Positions 8,622 to 17,917 of a DNA stretch of 64,000 bases are shown here, piece after piece; the first letter of the stretch is position 1; each line of letters begins with the position of its first letter. This stretch comes from Micromonospora phaseoli (lineage in GTDB: Bacteria > Actinomycetota > Actinomycetes > Mycobacteriales > Micromonosporaceae): contig NZ_FNYV01000003.1 of the NCBI RefSeq assembly GCF_900109115.1, positions 90,843 through 154,842 of the forward strand. The letters run 5' to 3'. Both the position numbers and the translations under genes were made by a program. The notes beneath the pieces are model-generated. The model made no database searches and was not told the DNA's origin. It was given only the letters and a program-made list of their open reading frames with translations.

Positions 8622-9962
8622 TCATGCCGTCAGGCCGCCTGACGCCGTCGAGGAGCGAGCGTCGCTCTCCCCGGACGGGCGGGAGTCGTCCTCACCGGAG
8701 AAGGTGGAGTCACGTCGCTCGGCCGAGTCGCCGACGCCCGGATCCGTGGCACCGGCCAACCCGCCGGCCAGGTCGCCCTCGGACGGCCGGCCATCCGGCG
8801 GGACCGAAGGCGGCCGGCGAAGCGAGCCCGGCCCCACCGAGAAGGCGACGCCATGTCGATCCTGGCCGGTCGAGAAGGCGAGGTCACGGGTATCCGGCCC
8901 GTCGTCCGGCTCGCCGGTCGACTGCCGGGGCGCAGGCACCGGGCCGTCCGACGACTCGGGACGCGACCCCGACGAGACCGGACGCAGCCGCGACGACAGC
9001 GGGCCGGGCAGGTCGGGCTGCTCGGGACGGAGCCGGGGCGGCACCGAGCCCGGAGCGGTGACCGGACGCAGGCCGGCCACCACGGTGTTGACGATCTCGG
9101 CGGCGTACGCACCGTCCGGGTCGTAGTCGGGGTCGAACACGGTCAGCTCGACGCCGAGGCAGTGCGGGGTGTCGACCAGCCCGGCGAGCAGGATCTCCAG
9201 CTCGGCGAAGGCGATGCCACCCGGGTCGGGCGCGTCGACCGCCGGCATCACGGCCGGGTCGAGCACGTCCACGTCCACGTGCACCCAGTAGCCGGCGCAG
9301 TCGGCGAGCTGCTCGTGCGCCCACTGGGCGGTACGCGCCGCCCCTTCGGCACGCAGCGCCGGCACCGGCCTGGTGACGATCCCGGCGGCCTGCAGGTCGA
9401 GCCGGTACTCGTCCTGGGCGCGGATGCCGAGCACCACCACGTCGATGTCCCGGAAGTAGGGACGCCGACCCTCGATGGCCGCCAGGTCGGCCTGGCCCCG
9501 TCCGGTGACCAGCGCCAGGTCCTCGCCCGCCGCCGCACCCACGTACGAGGCGTTGCCGGGGTGCCGGAAGTCGGAGTGGCCGTCGACGAAGATCAGACCG
9601 ATCCGCCCGCCGACCGCCTCGCCGAGCCGATGCATGGCCAGCGCCGAGCCGAGCAGCACCGAGCAGTCGCCGCCGAGCACCACCGGGAACTCCCCCCGGT
9701 CGATGATCGCGCCGATCCGGTCCGCCAGCGCCGTGGTGTAGTCGGCGATCTCCCGGGCGTGACAGACGCCGTCGCCCGGCCGCCAGTCGCCGGCGTCATA
9801 GCGGGGTGGGGTCAGACAGCCGGCGTCGCGGGCCCGCAGCCGGGGCAGCAGGCCCTGGTCACGCAGCGCGCCGGGCGCCTTCCCACAGCCCGGCACCGAG
9901 GTGGGCGTGGGCGGGCGCAGACCGAGGTTGCTCGGCGCGTCGAGGACGGCGATCCGGCGCAT
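8622..9962 (-). CDS. Arginase/agmatinase-fold (ureohydrolase) protein with disordered C-terminal tail
   Basis: 446 residues; about 1-302 are a ureohydrolase domain and about 303-446 a Pro/Ser/Arg/Asp-rich low-complexity tail. Mn ligands are visible as Asp127, His129 and Asp131 (DGHSDF) and Asp230 and Asp232 (HVDVDVLDP), with Glu272 at the usual glutamate position. The first canonical ligand, the His of GGDH, is Cys100 (GGDCS). Ureohydrolases cut guanidino compounds to urea; the substrate here cannot be assigned. GGGAG precedes the ATG at 9962. Its downstream neighbour in the same direction, 10032-10943, is a thioredoxin-like gene lying upstream in transcription, so the two may be cotranscribed. 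Confidence 0.8.
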   Translation of the reverse strand: MRRIAVLDAPSNLGLRPPTPTSVPGCGKAPGALRDQGLLPRLRARDAGCLTPPRYDAGDWRPGDGVCHAREIADYTTALADRIGAIIDRGEFPVVLGGDCSVLLGSALAMHRLGEAVGGRIGLIFVDGHSDFRHPGNASYVGAAAGEDLALVTGRGQADLAAIEGRRPYFRDIDVVVLGIRAQDEYRLDLQAAGIVTRPVPALRAEGAARTAQWAHEQLADCAGYWVHVDVDVLDPAVMPAVDAPDPGGIAFAELEILLAGLVDTPHCLGVELTVFDPDYDPDGAYAAEIVNTVVAGLRPVTAPGSVPPRLRPEQPDLPGPLSSRLRPVSSGSRPESSDGPVPAPRQSTGEPDDGPDTRDLAFSTGQDRHGVAFSVGPGSLRRPPSVPPDGRPSEGDLAGGLAGATDPGVGDSAERRDSTFSGEDDSRPSGESDARSSTASGGLTA

Positions 9963-10031
9963 CTTGGGCTCCCGTCCTCAGGTGTCGGGCGGGCCGGCGG
10001 CACGCCGGCCCGCGCTGGCGTGGCAGGTGGT

Positions 10032-10943
10032 TCAGAACAGGGCGCTGGCCAGTGCCCGGCGTGCCGAGGCGACCGCGGGATCCTCCGGCCCGGCGATGGT
10101 GAACAGGCCGACGAGATGCTGACGGACCTTCTCCCGGTCCTCGCCGCTGGTGCGCCGGACCAGCCCGACCAGTCGCTGGTACGCCTGTTCGGCCAGGCCG
10201 CTGAGAACTTCGATGTCGGCGGCGAGCAGTTGGGCGTCGACATCGTCCAGGTCGGCCGCCGCGGCGGAGAGCGCCGCCTGCGGGTCGGCGCCGGCCACCC
10301 GGCGGGCGAGTCCCACCTGGGCCAGACCGGCCTCCGCCGCGGCGTCCGCCGGGGTCTCGGCCAGGATCTTCCGGTACGCCCGCTCGGCGGCGTCCAGGTC
10401 ACCGCTCATCAGGGCGTCGTCCGCCTCGTCGAGCCGAGGGTCCTCCGGCTCGGCCACGGCGACACCGCCGGCCTTGAGCACCGCCTGGATCCACTGCCGC
10501 AACTGCGGCTCGGGCACCACGCCGGAGAAGGCGTCCACCGGCTGCCCGCCGACCACCGCGTACACCATCGGGATGCCCTGGACCCGGAACATCTGCGCGA
10601 GCCGCGGGTTGGCGTCCACGTCGACCTTGGCGAGCACCCAGGCGCCGCCGCTCTCCACGGCAAGCCGCTCCAGCACCGGGGAGAGCTGCTTGCAGGGCTG
10701 GCACCACTCGGCCCAGAAGTCCACCACGACGGGTGTGGTCAGCGAGCGCTCCAGGACCTCGGTCTGGAAGGTCGCCTCGGTCACGTCGATGACGGTGGCT
10801 CCACCGGCAGCCGCACCGGGCATTGCGGCAGGGGGGCCGGCCTGGGTGGGAGCCGGGGCGGGACTGGGTGCAGGGGTGCGCAGCGCGCTGAGGTCGACCG
10901 CGCCGCGGGTGAAGATCGACGAGGTGATCCGTGGGTCGCTCAT
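10032..10943 (-). CDS. Thioredoxin-TPR protein, CnoX/YbbN-like chaperedoxin
   Basis: 303 residues. A Pro/Ala-rich N-terminal extension (1-48) precedes a thioredoxin domain (about 50-160) with a complete redox motif WCQPC (Cys81, Cys84), followed by a C-terminal TPR-like helical region (about 170-303). This is the CnoX layout, in which the protein holds unfolded clients and hands them to GroEL/DnaK. Escherichia coli CnoX has lost the active-site cysteine pair, whereas this one keeps both and so could also be an oxidoreductase. The ATG at 10943 lies just behind an A/T-rich CTAGATAACC, so translation may be leaderless. Confidence 0.85.
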   Translation of the reverse strand: MSDPRITSSIFTRGAVDLSALRTPAPSPAPAPTQAGPPAAMPGAAAGGATVIDVTEATFQTEVLERSLTTPVVVDFWAEWCQPCKQLSPVLERLAVESGGAWVLAKVDVDANPRLAQMFRVQGIPMVYAVVGGQPVDAFSGVVPEPQLRQWIQAVLKAGGVAVAEPEDPRLDEADDALMSGDLDAAERAYRKILAETPADAAAEAGLAQVGLARRVAGADPQAALSAAAADLDDVDAQLLAADIEVLSGLAEQAYQRLVGLVRRTSGEDREKVRQHLVGLFTIAGPEDPAVASARRALASALF

Positions 10944-11044
10944 GGTTATCTAGTCTCGCACGCGATTTGCCGAACTCAGATCAACCACGACCCGCCCAGT
11001 TGCCACTGTCACCCCTGCCCAGCCGCCCCCCTGGGGCATGGCGG

Positions 11045-12733
11045 TCAGAACCGTGCCGGCTCGCGGTAAACGCCCCATTCGGCGCGCAGCGCGTCGCAGA
11101 TCTCGCCGAGGGTGGCCTCGGCCCGGACGGCATCGAGCATCGCGGGAATCATGTTCTCCCCGGTGCGGCTCACCGCCACCATCGCCTCCACCGCGGCCCG
11201 TACCCGGGCGTCGTCCCGACCGCTCTTGCGCTCGGCGAGCACCCGGCGCTGTTCCAGCTCCACCTCGTGCGAGATGCGCAGGATCTCCAACTCCTTGGCG
11301 ACGGTACCGGTGTGGCAGTTGACGCCGACGATCTTCTTGTCGCCCTTCTCCAGCGCCTGCTGGTACACGAACGCCGACTCGGCGATCTGGCCGGTGAACC
11401 AGCCGTCCTCGATGCCACGCAGGATGCCGGAGGTCATCGGACCGATGGCATGTGGGCCCTCGCCGCCGAGCGCGTGGATCCGCGCGAAGATCTCCTCCGC
11501 CTCGGCCTCGATCCGGTCGGTGAGCGCCTCGACGTACCACGACCCGCCCAGCGGGTCGGCCACGTTGGTCAGCCCGATCTCCTCCATCAGCACCTGCTGG
11601 GTACGCAGGGCGATCTCGGCGGAGGAGTCGGTCGGCAGCGCGAGAGTCTCGTCCAGGGCGTTGGTGTGCAGCGAGTTGGTGCCACCGAGCACCGCGGCCA
11701 GCGCCTCCACGGCGGTGCGTACCACGTTGTTGACCGGCTGCTGCGCGGTCAGCGACACACCGGCGGTCTGCGTGTGGAATCGCAGCCACAGCGCCTTCTC
11801 GCTGGTGGCGCCGTAGACGTCGCGCAGCCACCGGGCCCAGATCCGGCGGGCGGCGCGGAACTTTGCGATCTCCTCGAAGAAGTCGACGTGCGAGTCGAAG
11901 AAGAAGCTCAGCCCGGGAGCGAAGACGTTGACGTCCATCCCGCGGGACAGGCCCAACTCGACGTAGCCGAAGCCGTCGGCGAGGGTGTACGCCAACTCCT
12001 GCGCGGCGGTCGAGCCGGCCTCACGGATGTGGTAGCCGGAGACCGACAGCGGCTTGTAACGCGGGATCTCGGCCGCGCAGTACTCCATCAGGTCGCCGAT
12101 CAGGCGCAGGTGCGGCTCGGGGTCGAAGAGCCACTCCTTCTGCGCGATGTACTCCTTGAAGATGTCAGTCTGCAGGGTGCCGTCCAGCGCCGACAGGTCG
12201 GCGCCCTGGCGCTCGGCGGCGACCAGGTACATGCAGAACACCGGCACGGCCGGGCCGGAAATGGTCATGCTCGTGGTCACCCCGGCCAGGTCGATGCCGT
12301 CGAAGAGCAGCTCCATGTCGGCGGCGCTGTCCACCGCCACTCCGCAGTGGCCCACCTCGCCGAGGGACTGCGGGTCGTCGGAGTCGCGGCCCATCAGGGT
12401 GGGCATGTCGAAGGCCACCGACAGGCCGCCACCACCGGCGCCGAGGATCATCTTGTAGCGCTCATTGGTCTGCCGGGCGTTGCCGAACCCGGCGAACTGC
12501 CGGATGGTCCAGGTCCGCCCCCGGTAACCGGTGGGGTGCAGCCCTCGGGTGTACGGGAACTCGCCGGGCCATCCGATCCGCTCGAAGCCCGGGTAGTCGG
12601 TGCCCTCCGGGGGCCCGTAGACCGGCTCGACGGGTGTCCCGGAGAGCGTGGTGAAATCGGCGTCCCGCTTGCGCGCTGCGTCGTAGCGGGCCTGCCAGCG
12701 GGCCCGCCCGGCAGCGATCTCGTCGGCGTTCAT
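11045..12733 (-). CDS. icmA: Isobutyryl-CoA mutase large subunit
   Basis: 562 residues of the methylmalonyl-CoA mutase TIM-barrel family, without a B12-binding domain. Phe80 (TIRQF) and Gln198 (YIAQKE) stand where methylmalonyl-CoA mutase has Tyr89 and Arg207; this Phe/Gln pair at these positions is the known signature of isobutyryl-CoA mutase, which interconverts isobutyryl-CoA and n-butyryl-CoA using adenosylcobalamin. Characterised Icm needs a separate small B12-binding subunit, which is not in this window. GAGGAGG precedes the ATG at 12733 and a TACACT -10 box lies at 12768-12773 (minus strand) beside a palindromic operator candidate. Confidence 0.92.
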   Translation of the reverse strand: MNADEIAAGRARWQARYDAARKRDADFTTLSGTPVEPVYGPPEGTDYPGFERIGWPGEFPYTRGLHPTGYRGRTWTIRQFAGFGNARQTNERYKMILGAGGGGLSVAFDMPTLMGRDSDDPQSLGEVGHCGVAVDSAADMELLFDGIDLAGVTTSMTISGPAVPVFCMYLVAAERQGADLSALDGTLQTDIFKEYIAQKEWLFDPEPHLRLIGDLMEYCAAEIPRYKPLSVSGYHIREAGSTAAQELAYTLADGFGYVELGLSRGMDVNVFAPGLSFFFDSHVDFFEEIAKFRAARRIWARWLRDVYGATSEKALWLRFHTQTAGVSLTAQQPVNNVVRTAVEALAAVLGGTNSLHTNALDETLALPTDSSAEIALRTQQVLMEEIGLTNVADPLGGSWYVEALTDRIEAEAEEIFARIHALGGEGPHAIGPMTSGILRGIEDGWFTGQIAESAFVYQQALEKGDKKIVGVNCHTGTVAKELEILRISHEVELEQRRVLAERKSGRDDARVRAAVEAMVAVSRTGENMIPAMLDAVRAEATLGEICDALRAEWGVYREPARF

Positions 12734-12782
12734 CCCGGGCTCCTCCTCGAGTCCTCGACTGACGTCGAGTGTAGAGCCCTTT

Positions 12783-12800
12783 CCTGAACGATCGGTAAGG
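12783..12800 (-). promoter_or_regulatory. Operator candidate 1 upstream of icmA
   Basis: Minus-strand reading CCTTACCGATCGTTCAGG, an 18-bp imperfect palindrome (14 of 18 positions symmetric). It begins 9 bases upstream of the TACACT -10 box at 12768-12773 and would cover the -35 region. Related sites occur near hbd, thl/mce, ccr, ecm and the fused dehydrogenase. Confidence 0.45.
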
Positions 12801-12807
12801 CGGCTCG

Positions 12808-12819
12808 TACCGACCGGTA
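12808..12819. promoter_or_regulatory. Operator candidate 2 upstream of icmA
   Basis: TACCGACCGGTA has perfect arms TACCG/CGGTA around a 2-base centre, a shape common to TetR-family operators. It is 7 bases from operator candidate 1, so icmA may carry a double site. Confidence 0.4.
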
Positions 12820-12836
12820 ACCTGAGCTGCCCGAAC

Positions 12837-13241
12837 TCAGGCGGCCGGACCGCCGATCGCCACGTCGTCCACCCGAATGTTGATCTCGTCGACCTGCAGC
12901 CCGTACGCCTCCACCGCCTGCGTCACCCCGGCCCGCACCGCCGAGGTCACCTCGGGCACCGAGTGCCCGGCGTCGATCACGATCACCAGGTTGATCACCG
13001 CGGCGCCGTTGGTGACGTGGGCCGAGCAGCCCCGACGGGCGTCGCCCACCTGGTCCAGCCCGACCCGGTCGAGCACCGCGTTGAAGAACCGGGCGACGTC
13101 GCCACCCAGCTCGACCACGCCGGGCACCGCCTTCGCCGCGGCCACCGCGATCTTCTCCACCACCTCGTCCGAGATGTCCGTACGACCGCCCGCCACCGCG
13201 TCCGGCGTCATCTGCAACTCCTGCGTCATCTCGTGGTCCAT
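12837..13241 (-). CDS. Asp23/Gls24 family envelope stress protein
   Basis: 134 residues with the Asp23/Gls24 pattern: ISDEVVEKIA at the start, AAKAVPGVVEL, then NLVIVIDAG and VDEINIRVDDV near the end. The family includes alkaline-shock and general-stress proteins, often membrane-associated through partners; the biochemical role is not settled. Met1 and Met5 are both possible starts, as a GGGGGA tract sits close to the first. It lies between icmA and meaB on the same strand, but its link to acyl-CoA metabolism is probably only positional. Confidence 0.85.
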   Translation of the reverse strand: MDHEMTQELQMTPDAVAGGRTDISDEVVEKIAVAAAKAVPGVVELGGDVARFFNAVLDRVGLDQVGDARRGCSAHVTNGAAVINLVIVIDAGHSVPEVTSAVRAGVTQAVEAYGLQVDEINIRVDDVAIGGPAA

Positions 13242-13328
13242 GCATCCCCCAGCGCCCGTCGCACCGCCCGCGCATCAACGCGGCGGTGCGAGCGTAACCG
13301 CCGGGGACGGTCCGCAGTGGACCCCGGC

Positions 13329-14345
13329 CTACCCGGAGAGCTGGGCGAGCAGCGCGTCGGCGGCGGCGTACGGGTCGCTCGCCCCGGCTGCCACCTCGGC
13401 GGCGAGCGCCGGAAGCTGGGTACCGTCGCGCAGCGAGCCGATCCGGGCGCGGAGCACGCCGAGCGCGATCGCCTCGATCTCGGCGGCGGCCCGTGCCTCG
13501 CGGCGGCGGCGCAGCTCGTCGTGCTCGACCAGCCAGCCACGGTGCTTGTCGATCGCGGCGGCGACGTCGTCGATCCCCTCACCACGGGTGGCGATCGCCC
13601 GCACCACCTGCGGACGCCACTGGCCCGGCCCGCGCTCACCGAGCGCGATCATGCCCTGGATGTCCCGGACGGTCGCGTCGGCGCCGTCCCGGTCGGCCTT
13701 GTTGACCACGAAGATGTCGGCGATCTCCAGGATGCCCGCCTTCACCGCCTGGATCGCGTCGCCCATGCCCGGTGCCAGCAGCACCAGCGTGGTGTCGGCC
13801 AGCGAGGCCACCTCGACCTCGGCCTGCCCGACGCCGACGGTCTCCACCAGCACCACGTCGCAACCGGCGCCCTCCAGCACCCGCACCGCCTGCGGCGTGG
13901 CCGCCGAGAGCCCGCCGAGGTGTCCCCGGCTGGACATCGAACGGATGTAGACGCCCGGATCGGTGGCGTGGTCCTGCATCCGCACCCGGTCGCCGAGGAT
14001 CGCGCCGCCGGTGAACGGGCTGGACGGGTCGATGGCCAGTACGCCGACCCGGTGGCCCCGGGCCCGCAGCGCACGCACCAACTCGTTGGTGGTGGTCGAC
14101 TTGCCCACCCCGGGGGAACCGGTCAGGCCGACCACCTGTGCCTGGCCGCTGTACGGCGCGAGCGCCGCCGCGATGCTCGGCACCGTCTCGTCGCCCGATT
14201 CGACCAGGGTGATCAGCCGGGCCACCGCGCGTGGGTCACCGTCGCGGGCCCGCTGCACCAGCGCGGGTACGTCCCGACTGCGGCGCACCGATCCGGTGGC
14301 CGCGGCCGGAGCCCCGCCGGTCGACTCGCTGCTCGTCGCGCTCAC
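13329..14345 (-). CDS. meaB: Methylmalonyl-CoA mutase-associated GTPase MeaB (ArgK family)
   Basis: 338 residues of the G3E P-loop GTPase family, with Walker [10 protein letters not shown] at about 76-84 and a base-recognition motif NKAD. MeaB proteins protect AdoCbl-dependent mutases from inactivation and gate delivery of adenosylcobalamin. The GTG start at 14345 overlaps the stop of the thiolase gene in a 4-base GTGA, indicating translational coupling. Given the two B12 mutase genes nearby, Icm or Ecm (or a separate methylmalonyl-CoA mutase elsewhere) are the likely clients; which one cannot be told from sequence. Confidence 0.92.
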   Translation of the reverse strand: MSATSSESTGGAPAAATGSVRRSRDVPALVQRARDGDPRAVARLITLVESGDETVPSIAAALAPYSGQAQVVGLTGSPGVGKSTTTNELVRALRARGHRVGVLAIDPSSPFTGGAILGDRVRMQDHATDPGVYIRSMSSRGHLGGLSAATPQAVRVLEGAGCDVVLVETVGVGQAEVEVASLADTTLVLLAPGMGDAIQAVKAGILEIADIFVVNKADRDGADATVRDIQGMIALGERGPGQWRPQVVRAIATRGEGIDDVAAAIDKHRGWLVEHDELRRRREARAAAEIEAIALGVLRARIGSLRDGTQLPALAAEVAAGASDPYAAADALLAQLSG

Positions 14346-15541
14346 TGATCACTTTCGGCGCCGGCCGGCACATGGATGATCAGCGCGTCGCCCTGACCTC
14401 CGCCGCCACAGAGCGCGGCCGCCCCGGTGCCGCCACCGCGTCGCTTGAGCTCCATCGCGAGGGTGAGCACCAGCCGGGCGCCGGACATGCCGATCGGGTG
14501 GCCGAGCGCGATCGCGCCGCCGTTGACGTTGACCTTGTCGGGGCTGACCTCCAGGTCACGGATCGACTGGATGCCCACCTGGGCGAACGCCTCGTTGATC
14601 TCGATCAGGTCCAGGTCGGAGAGGCTCAGGCCGCCCTTGCGCAGGGCGTGCAGGATGGCGTTGGCCGGCTGCGAGTGCAGGGAGTTGTCCGGGCCGGCCA
14701 CGTTGCCGTGCGCCCCGACCTCGGCCAGCCAGGTCAGGCCCAGCTCCTTCGCCTTCGCCTTGCTCATCACGACGACGGCCGCCGCGCCGTCGGAGATCGG
14801 CGAGGAACTACCCGCGGTGATGGTGCCGTCCTTCGCGAACGCCGGGCGGAGCTTGGCCAGGGAGTCGGCGGTCGTGTCCGGCCGGATGCCCTCGTCCTCG
14901 CTGATCACCAGCGGATCGCCCTTGCGCTGCGGGATGACCACCGGAGTGATCTCCTCGGCGAAGTGACCGTTCTTCTGCGCCGCGGCGGCCCGCTGGTGGC
15001 TGCTCGCGGCGAAGGTGTCCTGCTCCTGGCGGCTGATCCCCCGGGTGCTGCCGTGCCGCTCGGTGGACTCGCCCATCGAGCAGCAGTCCCACGCGTCGGT
15101 CAGCCCGTCGAGCGCCATGTGGTCCTTGATCACCACATCGCCGTACTTGTAACCGGCCCGCTGGCCGAGCAGCAGGTGCGGGGCGTTGGTCATCGACTCC
15201 ATGCCGCCGGCGACCACGATGTCGAACTCACCGGCCCGGATCAGCTGGTCGGCCAGGGCGATCGCGTCCAGGCCGGAGAGGCAGACCTTGTTGATCGTCA
15301 GGGCCGGTACGGACATCGGGATGCCCGCCTCGACGGCCGCCTGCCGGGCGGGGATCTGCCCGGTACCGGCCTGGAGCACCTGACCCATGATCACGTACTG
15401 CACCTGGTCGGCGGCGACCCCGGCCCGTTCCAGGGCCGCGGCGATGGCCACCCCGCCGAGCTTCGTCGCCGGTAGGTCCTTGAGGTTGCCGAGCAGCCGC
15501 CCCATCGGGGTCCGCGCGCCGCTGACGATCACCGAAGCCAT
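14342..15541 (-). CDS. Acetyl-CoA C-acetyltransferase (thiolase)
   Basis: 399 residues, normal length for a biosynthetic-type thiolase. The acyl-accepting cysteine is Cys87 (NKVCLSG), with His348 (ALGHPIG) and Cys378 (LCGGGGQG) completing the active site. It should condense two acetyl-CoA into acetoacetyl-CoA, the first step of the ethylmalonyl-CoA pathway, or run in reverse in fatty acid and branched-chain breakdown. It forms an operon with meaB (4-base overlap) and is divergent from the epimerase gene, with only 61 bases between the two starts and a shared operator candidate there. A TACAGT -10-like box is at 15565-15570 on the minus strand. Confidence 0.93.
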   Translation of the reverse strand: MASVIVSGARTPMGRLLGNLKDLPATKLGGVAIAAALERAGVAADQVQYVIMGQVLQAGTGQIPARQAAVEAGIPMSVPALTINKVCLSGLDAIALADQLIRAGEFDIVVAGGMESMTNAPHLLLGQRAGYKYGDVVIKDHMALDGLTDAWDCCSMGESTERHGSTRGISRQEQDTFAASSHQRAAAAQKNGHFAEEITPVVIPQRKGDPLVISEDEGIRPDTTADSLAKLRPAFAKDGTITAGSSSPISDGAAAVVVMSKAKAKELGLTWLAEVGAHGNVAGPDNSLHSQPANAILHALRKGGLSLSDLDLIEINEAFAQVGIQSIRDLEVSPDKVNVNGGAIALGHPIGMSGARLVLTLAMELKRRGGGTGAAALCGGGGQGDALIIHVPAGAESDQ

Positions 15542-15572
15542 ACCTGCCTCCGAGGGGGTGCCGAACTGTACG

Positions 15573-15589
15573 CCTTAACGATTGTTCGG
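15573..15589. promoter_or_regulatory. Operator candidate between divergent thiolase and epimerase genes
   Basis: CCTTAACGATTGTTCGG matches the icmA site (CCTTACCGATCGTTC) with 13 of 15 bases identical over the core. It sits between the minus-strand TACAGT box of the thiolase (15565-15570) and a plus-strand CAGACT at 15591-15596, six bases before the epimerase ATG. One bound repressor could block both promoters. Confidence 0.4.
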
Positions 15590-15602
15590 CCAGACTAGCG
15601 CC

Positions 15603-16076
15603 ATGCCTGAGAACTCCCCCGTCGAGCCCGCTGCCGACTATGTCACAGACATCGGTCTGCGCCGCATCGACCATGTCGGGATCGCCGTGGCCGACCTCGA
15701 CGCCGCGATCGACTTCTACCAGCGGACGTTCGGCATGCGCTGCGTGCACGTCGAGACCAACACCGAGCAGGGCGTCCGTGAGGCGATGCTGGCGGTCGGG
15801 CCGAGCGCCGAGGGCGGCTGCGTACAGCTGCTCGCGCCGTTGACCGCGGAGTCGACGATCGCGAAGTTCCTGGACCGCAACGGCCCCGGCGTCCAGCAGG
15901 TGGCGTACACGGTGACCGACATCGACGCGGCCTGCGCGGCGCTGCGCGACCGCGGCCTGCGGCTGCTCTACGACGAGCCGAAGCGGGGGACCGCCGGCTC
16001 GCGGATCAACTTCGTCCATCCCAGGGACGCCGGTGGCGTGCTGGTGGAGTTGGTGCAGCCGGCCGCCGGACACTGA
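15603..16076 (+). CDS. mce: Methylmalonyl-CoA (ethylmalonyl-CoA) epimerase
   Basis: 157 residues with a tandem VOC fold. Metal-binding positions visible are His24 (RIDHVGIAV) and Glu149 near the C-terminus (LVELVQP); the family's HHIAY motif reads VQQVAY here. It interconverts 2R and 2S forms of methylmalonyl-CoA, and in this pathway often of ethylmalonyl-CoA too. The ATG at 15603 is preferred over an in-frame TTG at 15582 because the fold begins shortly after it and a CAGACT box six bases upstream suggests a leaderless message. It is divergent from the thiolase and followed by ccr. Confidence 0.92.
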   Translation: MPENSPVEPAADYVTDIGLRRIDHVGIAVADLDAAIDFYQRTFGMRCVHVETNTEQGVREAMLAVGPSAEGGCVQLLAPLTAESTIAKFLDRNGPGVQQVAYTVTDIDAACAALRDRGLRLLYDEPKRGTAGSRINFVHPRDAGGVLVELVQPAAGH

Positions 16077-16115
16077 CCGCGATGCACTTTTTCACATCGG
16101 ACTTCCGACCCAAGC

Positions 16116-16127
16116 TACCGTTCAGTA
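16116..16127. promoter_or_regulatory. Operator candidate upstream of ccr
   Basis: TACCGTTCAGTA, identical over all 12 bases to the site upstream of ecm at 33730-33741. It overlaps a TANNNT-type -10 box (TAACGT, 16126-16131), so binding should repress. Confidence 0.5.
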
Positions 16128-16257
16128 ACGTCCGCTCTCACAGGTAGCGCGGCCGGTGGGCGAATGTGTCGACGGCCGACATGGTGGTGGCCCGGCACCG
16201 GCCCCACCATGGCAGCTCCAGGCCCGCCGCCGGCGCGGCGAGAACCGGAGGTCAGGA

Positions 16258-17613
16258 GTGCAGGACATTCTCGAAGCCATCATGGCGGCGGAAGGCTCGG
16301 CCGACCCAGGACGCGAGTTGGCCGGCGTCGCCGGCCTGCCGGTACCGGAGAGCTACCGGGGCATGGTGGTGCGCGCCGACGAGACCCGCATGTTCGACGG
16401 CAGGGCCACCCGGGACAAGGATCCCCGCGAGGCGCTGCACCTACAGGAGGTGCCGACCCCCGAGCTCGGCCCCGGCGAGGCGCTGGTCGCGGTGATGGCC
16501 AGCGCGATCAACTACAACACCGTCTGGACCAGCATCTTCGAGCCGCTGTCCACCTTCAGGTTCCTTGAGCGCTACGGCCGCACCTCGGAGCTGGCCCGCC
16601 GGCACGACCTGCCGTACCACGTGGTCGGATCGGACGCGGCGGGCGTGGTGCTGCGGGTCGGTGCCGGTGTCAGCCGCTGGCGCCCGGGCGACGAGGTGGT
16701 CGCGCACTGCCTGTCGGTCGAGCTTGAGGACGCGGCCGGCCACGACGACACGATGCTCGACCCGCAGCAGCGGATCTGGGGCTTCGAGACCAACTTCGGC
16801 GGCCTGGCCGAACTGGCCGTGGTCAAGGCCAACCAGCTGATGCCCAAGCCGGCCCACCTGAGCTGGGAGGAGGCGGCCAGCCCCGGGCTGGTCAACTCGA
16901 CGGCGTACCGACAGTTGGTGTCGCACCACGGCGCGAACATGAAGCAGGGCGACGTGGTGCTGATCTGGGGCGCCTCGGGCGGCCTGGGCGGCTACGCCAC
17001 CCAGATGGCGCTGAACGGCGGCGCCATCCCGGTCTGCGTGGTCTCCTCGCCGCAGAAGGCGGAGCTGTGCCGGCGGATGGGTGCCGACCTGGTCATCGAC
17101 CGCTCCGCCGAGGGCTTCCGGTTCTGGTCCGACGAGCAGACCCAGGACCAGAACGAGTGGCGCCGCTTCGGCGAGCGGATCCGGGAACTCACCGGCGGCG
17201 AGGACCCGGACATCGTCTTCGAGCACCCGGGCCGGGAGACCTTCGGCGCCAGCGTCTACGTCGCAAAGCGCGGCGGCACCATCGTCACCTGCGCCTCCAC
17301 CAGCGGCTTCCTGCACCAGTACGACAACCGCTACCTGTGGATGCACCTCAAGCGCATCGTCGGCAGTCACTTCGCCAACTACCGGGAGGCGTGGGAGGCC
17401 AACCGGCTGGTGGCGCTGGGGAAGATCCACCCCACGGTGTCGAAGACGTACCCCCTGGCGGAGACCGGCCAGGCCGCGTACGAGGTGCACCGCAACGCCC
17501 ACCAGGGCAAGGTCGGCGTACGTTGCCTGGCGCCCGAGGACGGACTCGGCGTACGCGACCCCGAGCTGCGCGCGCGGCACGTCGACGCCATCAACCTGTT
17601 CCGCGGGCGCTGA
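16258..17613 (+). CDS. ccr: Crotonyl-CoA carboxylase/reductase
   Basis: 451 residues of the zinc-free medium-chain dehydrogenase/reductase superfamily, with the nucleotide-binding motif GASGGLGGYA around residue 240. Ccr uses NADPH and CO2 to turn crotonyl-CoA into ethylmalonyl-CoA, the defining step of the ethylmalonyl-CoA pathway and a source of ethylmalonyl extender units for polyketides. The GTG start at 16258 has GGAGG at 16247-16251; longer in-frame starts lack this. The leader is about 120 bases long from the predicted promoter. It is followed by an intrinsic terminator. Confidence 0.94.
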   Translation: MQDILEAIMAAEGSADPGRELAGVAGLPVPESYRGMVVRADETRMFDGRATRDKDPREALHLQEVPTPELGPGEALVAVMASAINYNTVWTSIFEPLSTFRFLERYGRTSELARRHDLPYHVVGSDAAGVVLRVGAGVSRWRPGDEVVAHCLSVELEDAAGHDDTMLDPQQRIWGFETNFGGLAELAVVKANQLMPKPAHLSWEEAASPGLVNSTAYRQLVSHHGANMKQGDVVLIWGASGGLGGYATQMALNGGAIPVCVVSSPQKAELCRRMGADLVIDRSAEGFRFWSDEQTQDQNEWRRFGERIRELTGGEDPDIVFEHPGRETFGASVYVAKRGGTIVTCASTSGFLHQYDNRYLWMHLKRIVGSHFANYREAWEANRLVALGKIHPTVSKTYPLAETGQAAYEVHRNAHQGKVGVRCLAPEDGLGVRDPELRARHVDAINLFRGR

Positions 17614-17917
17614 CCGGAGCGGGCGCTGACCTGACGGACGAGGCACCGATGGCCTTTCGGTGAACCGCGATTGGCTTTCCACACACCCCGTCCGGCACCC
17701 ATTCGTGCGATCCAGCGAGGTGGAAACAAAGGGCCGTGGGCTACCCCCCGCGGCCCTTTTCCACGTCACGCTCCGTGCCACCCGGCTCGCCCCGGAGCTG
17801 GCAAGATCGCCCATCGGCCCGGTGGTCCGTCGCTCCACGGAGTTGACCATGTATTAAGGACGGCAAAGGGAGGCACGCTCTTGCGAAGCACCCCGGGGGG
17901 TCTGCCAGTATGTCCCA
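17614..17917. other. 304-base intergenic region between ccr and the first coiled-coil gene
   Basis: It holds the ccr terminator at 17728-17760 and, downstream, A/T-richer sequence around GTATTAAGGACGG (17851-17863) and TTGCGA (17881-17886) that may belong to the promoter of the next gene. No -35/-10 pair has convincing spacing. I see no open frame with coding character. Confidence 0.5.
17728..17760 (+). terminator. Intrinsic terminator after ccr
   Basis: AAAGGGCCGTGGG and CCCGCGGCCCTTTT pair into a GC-rich stem with a short loop, followed by a run of four T. A classical rho-independent terminator. Confidence 0.75.

Noticed and set aside
8853..11069. 738-residue plus-strand frame
   Set aside because: Antisense to the arginase-fold and thioredoxin genes, both of which have clear motifs.
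12734..12836. A cobalamin riboswitch before icmA (and at 33715-33865 before ecm)
   Set aside because: The leaders are too short, ecm looks leaderless, and no B12 box is visible.
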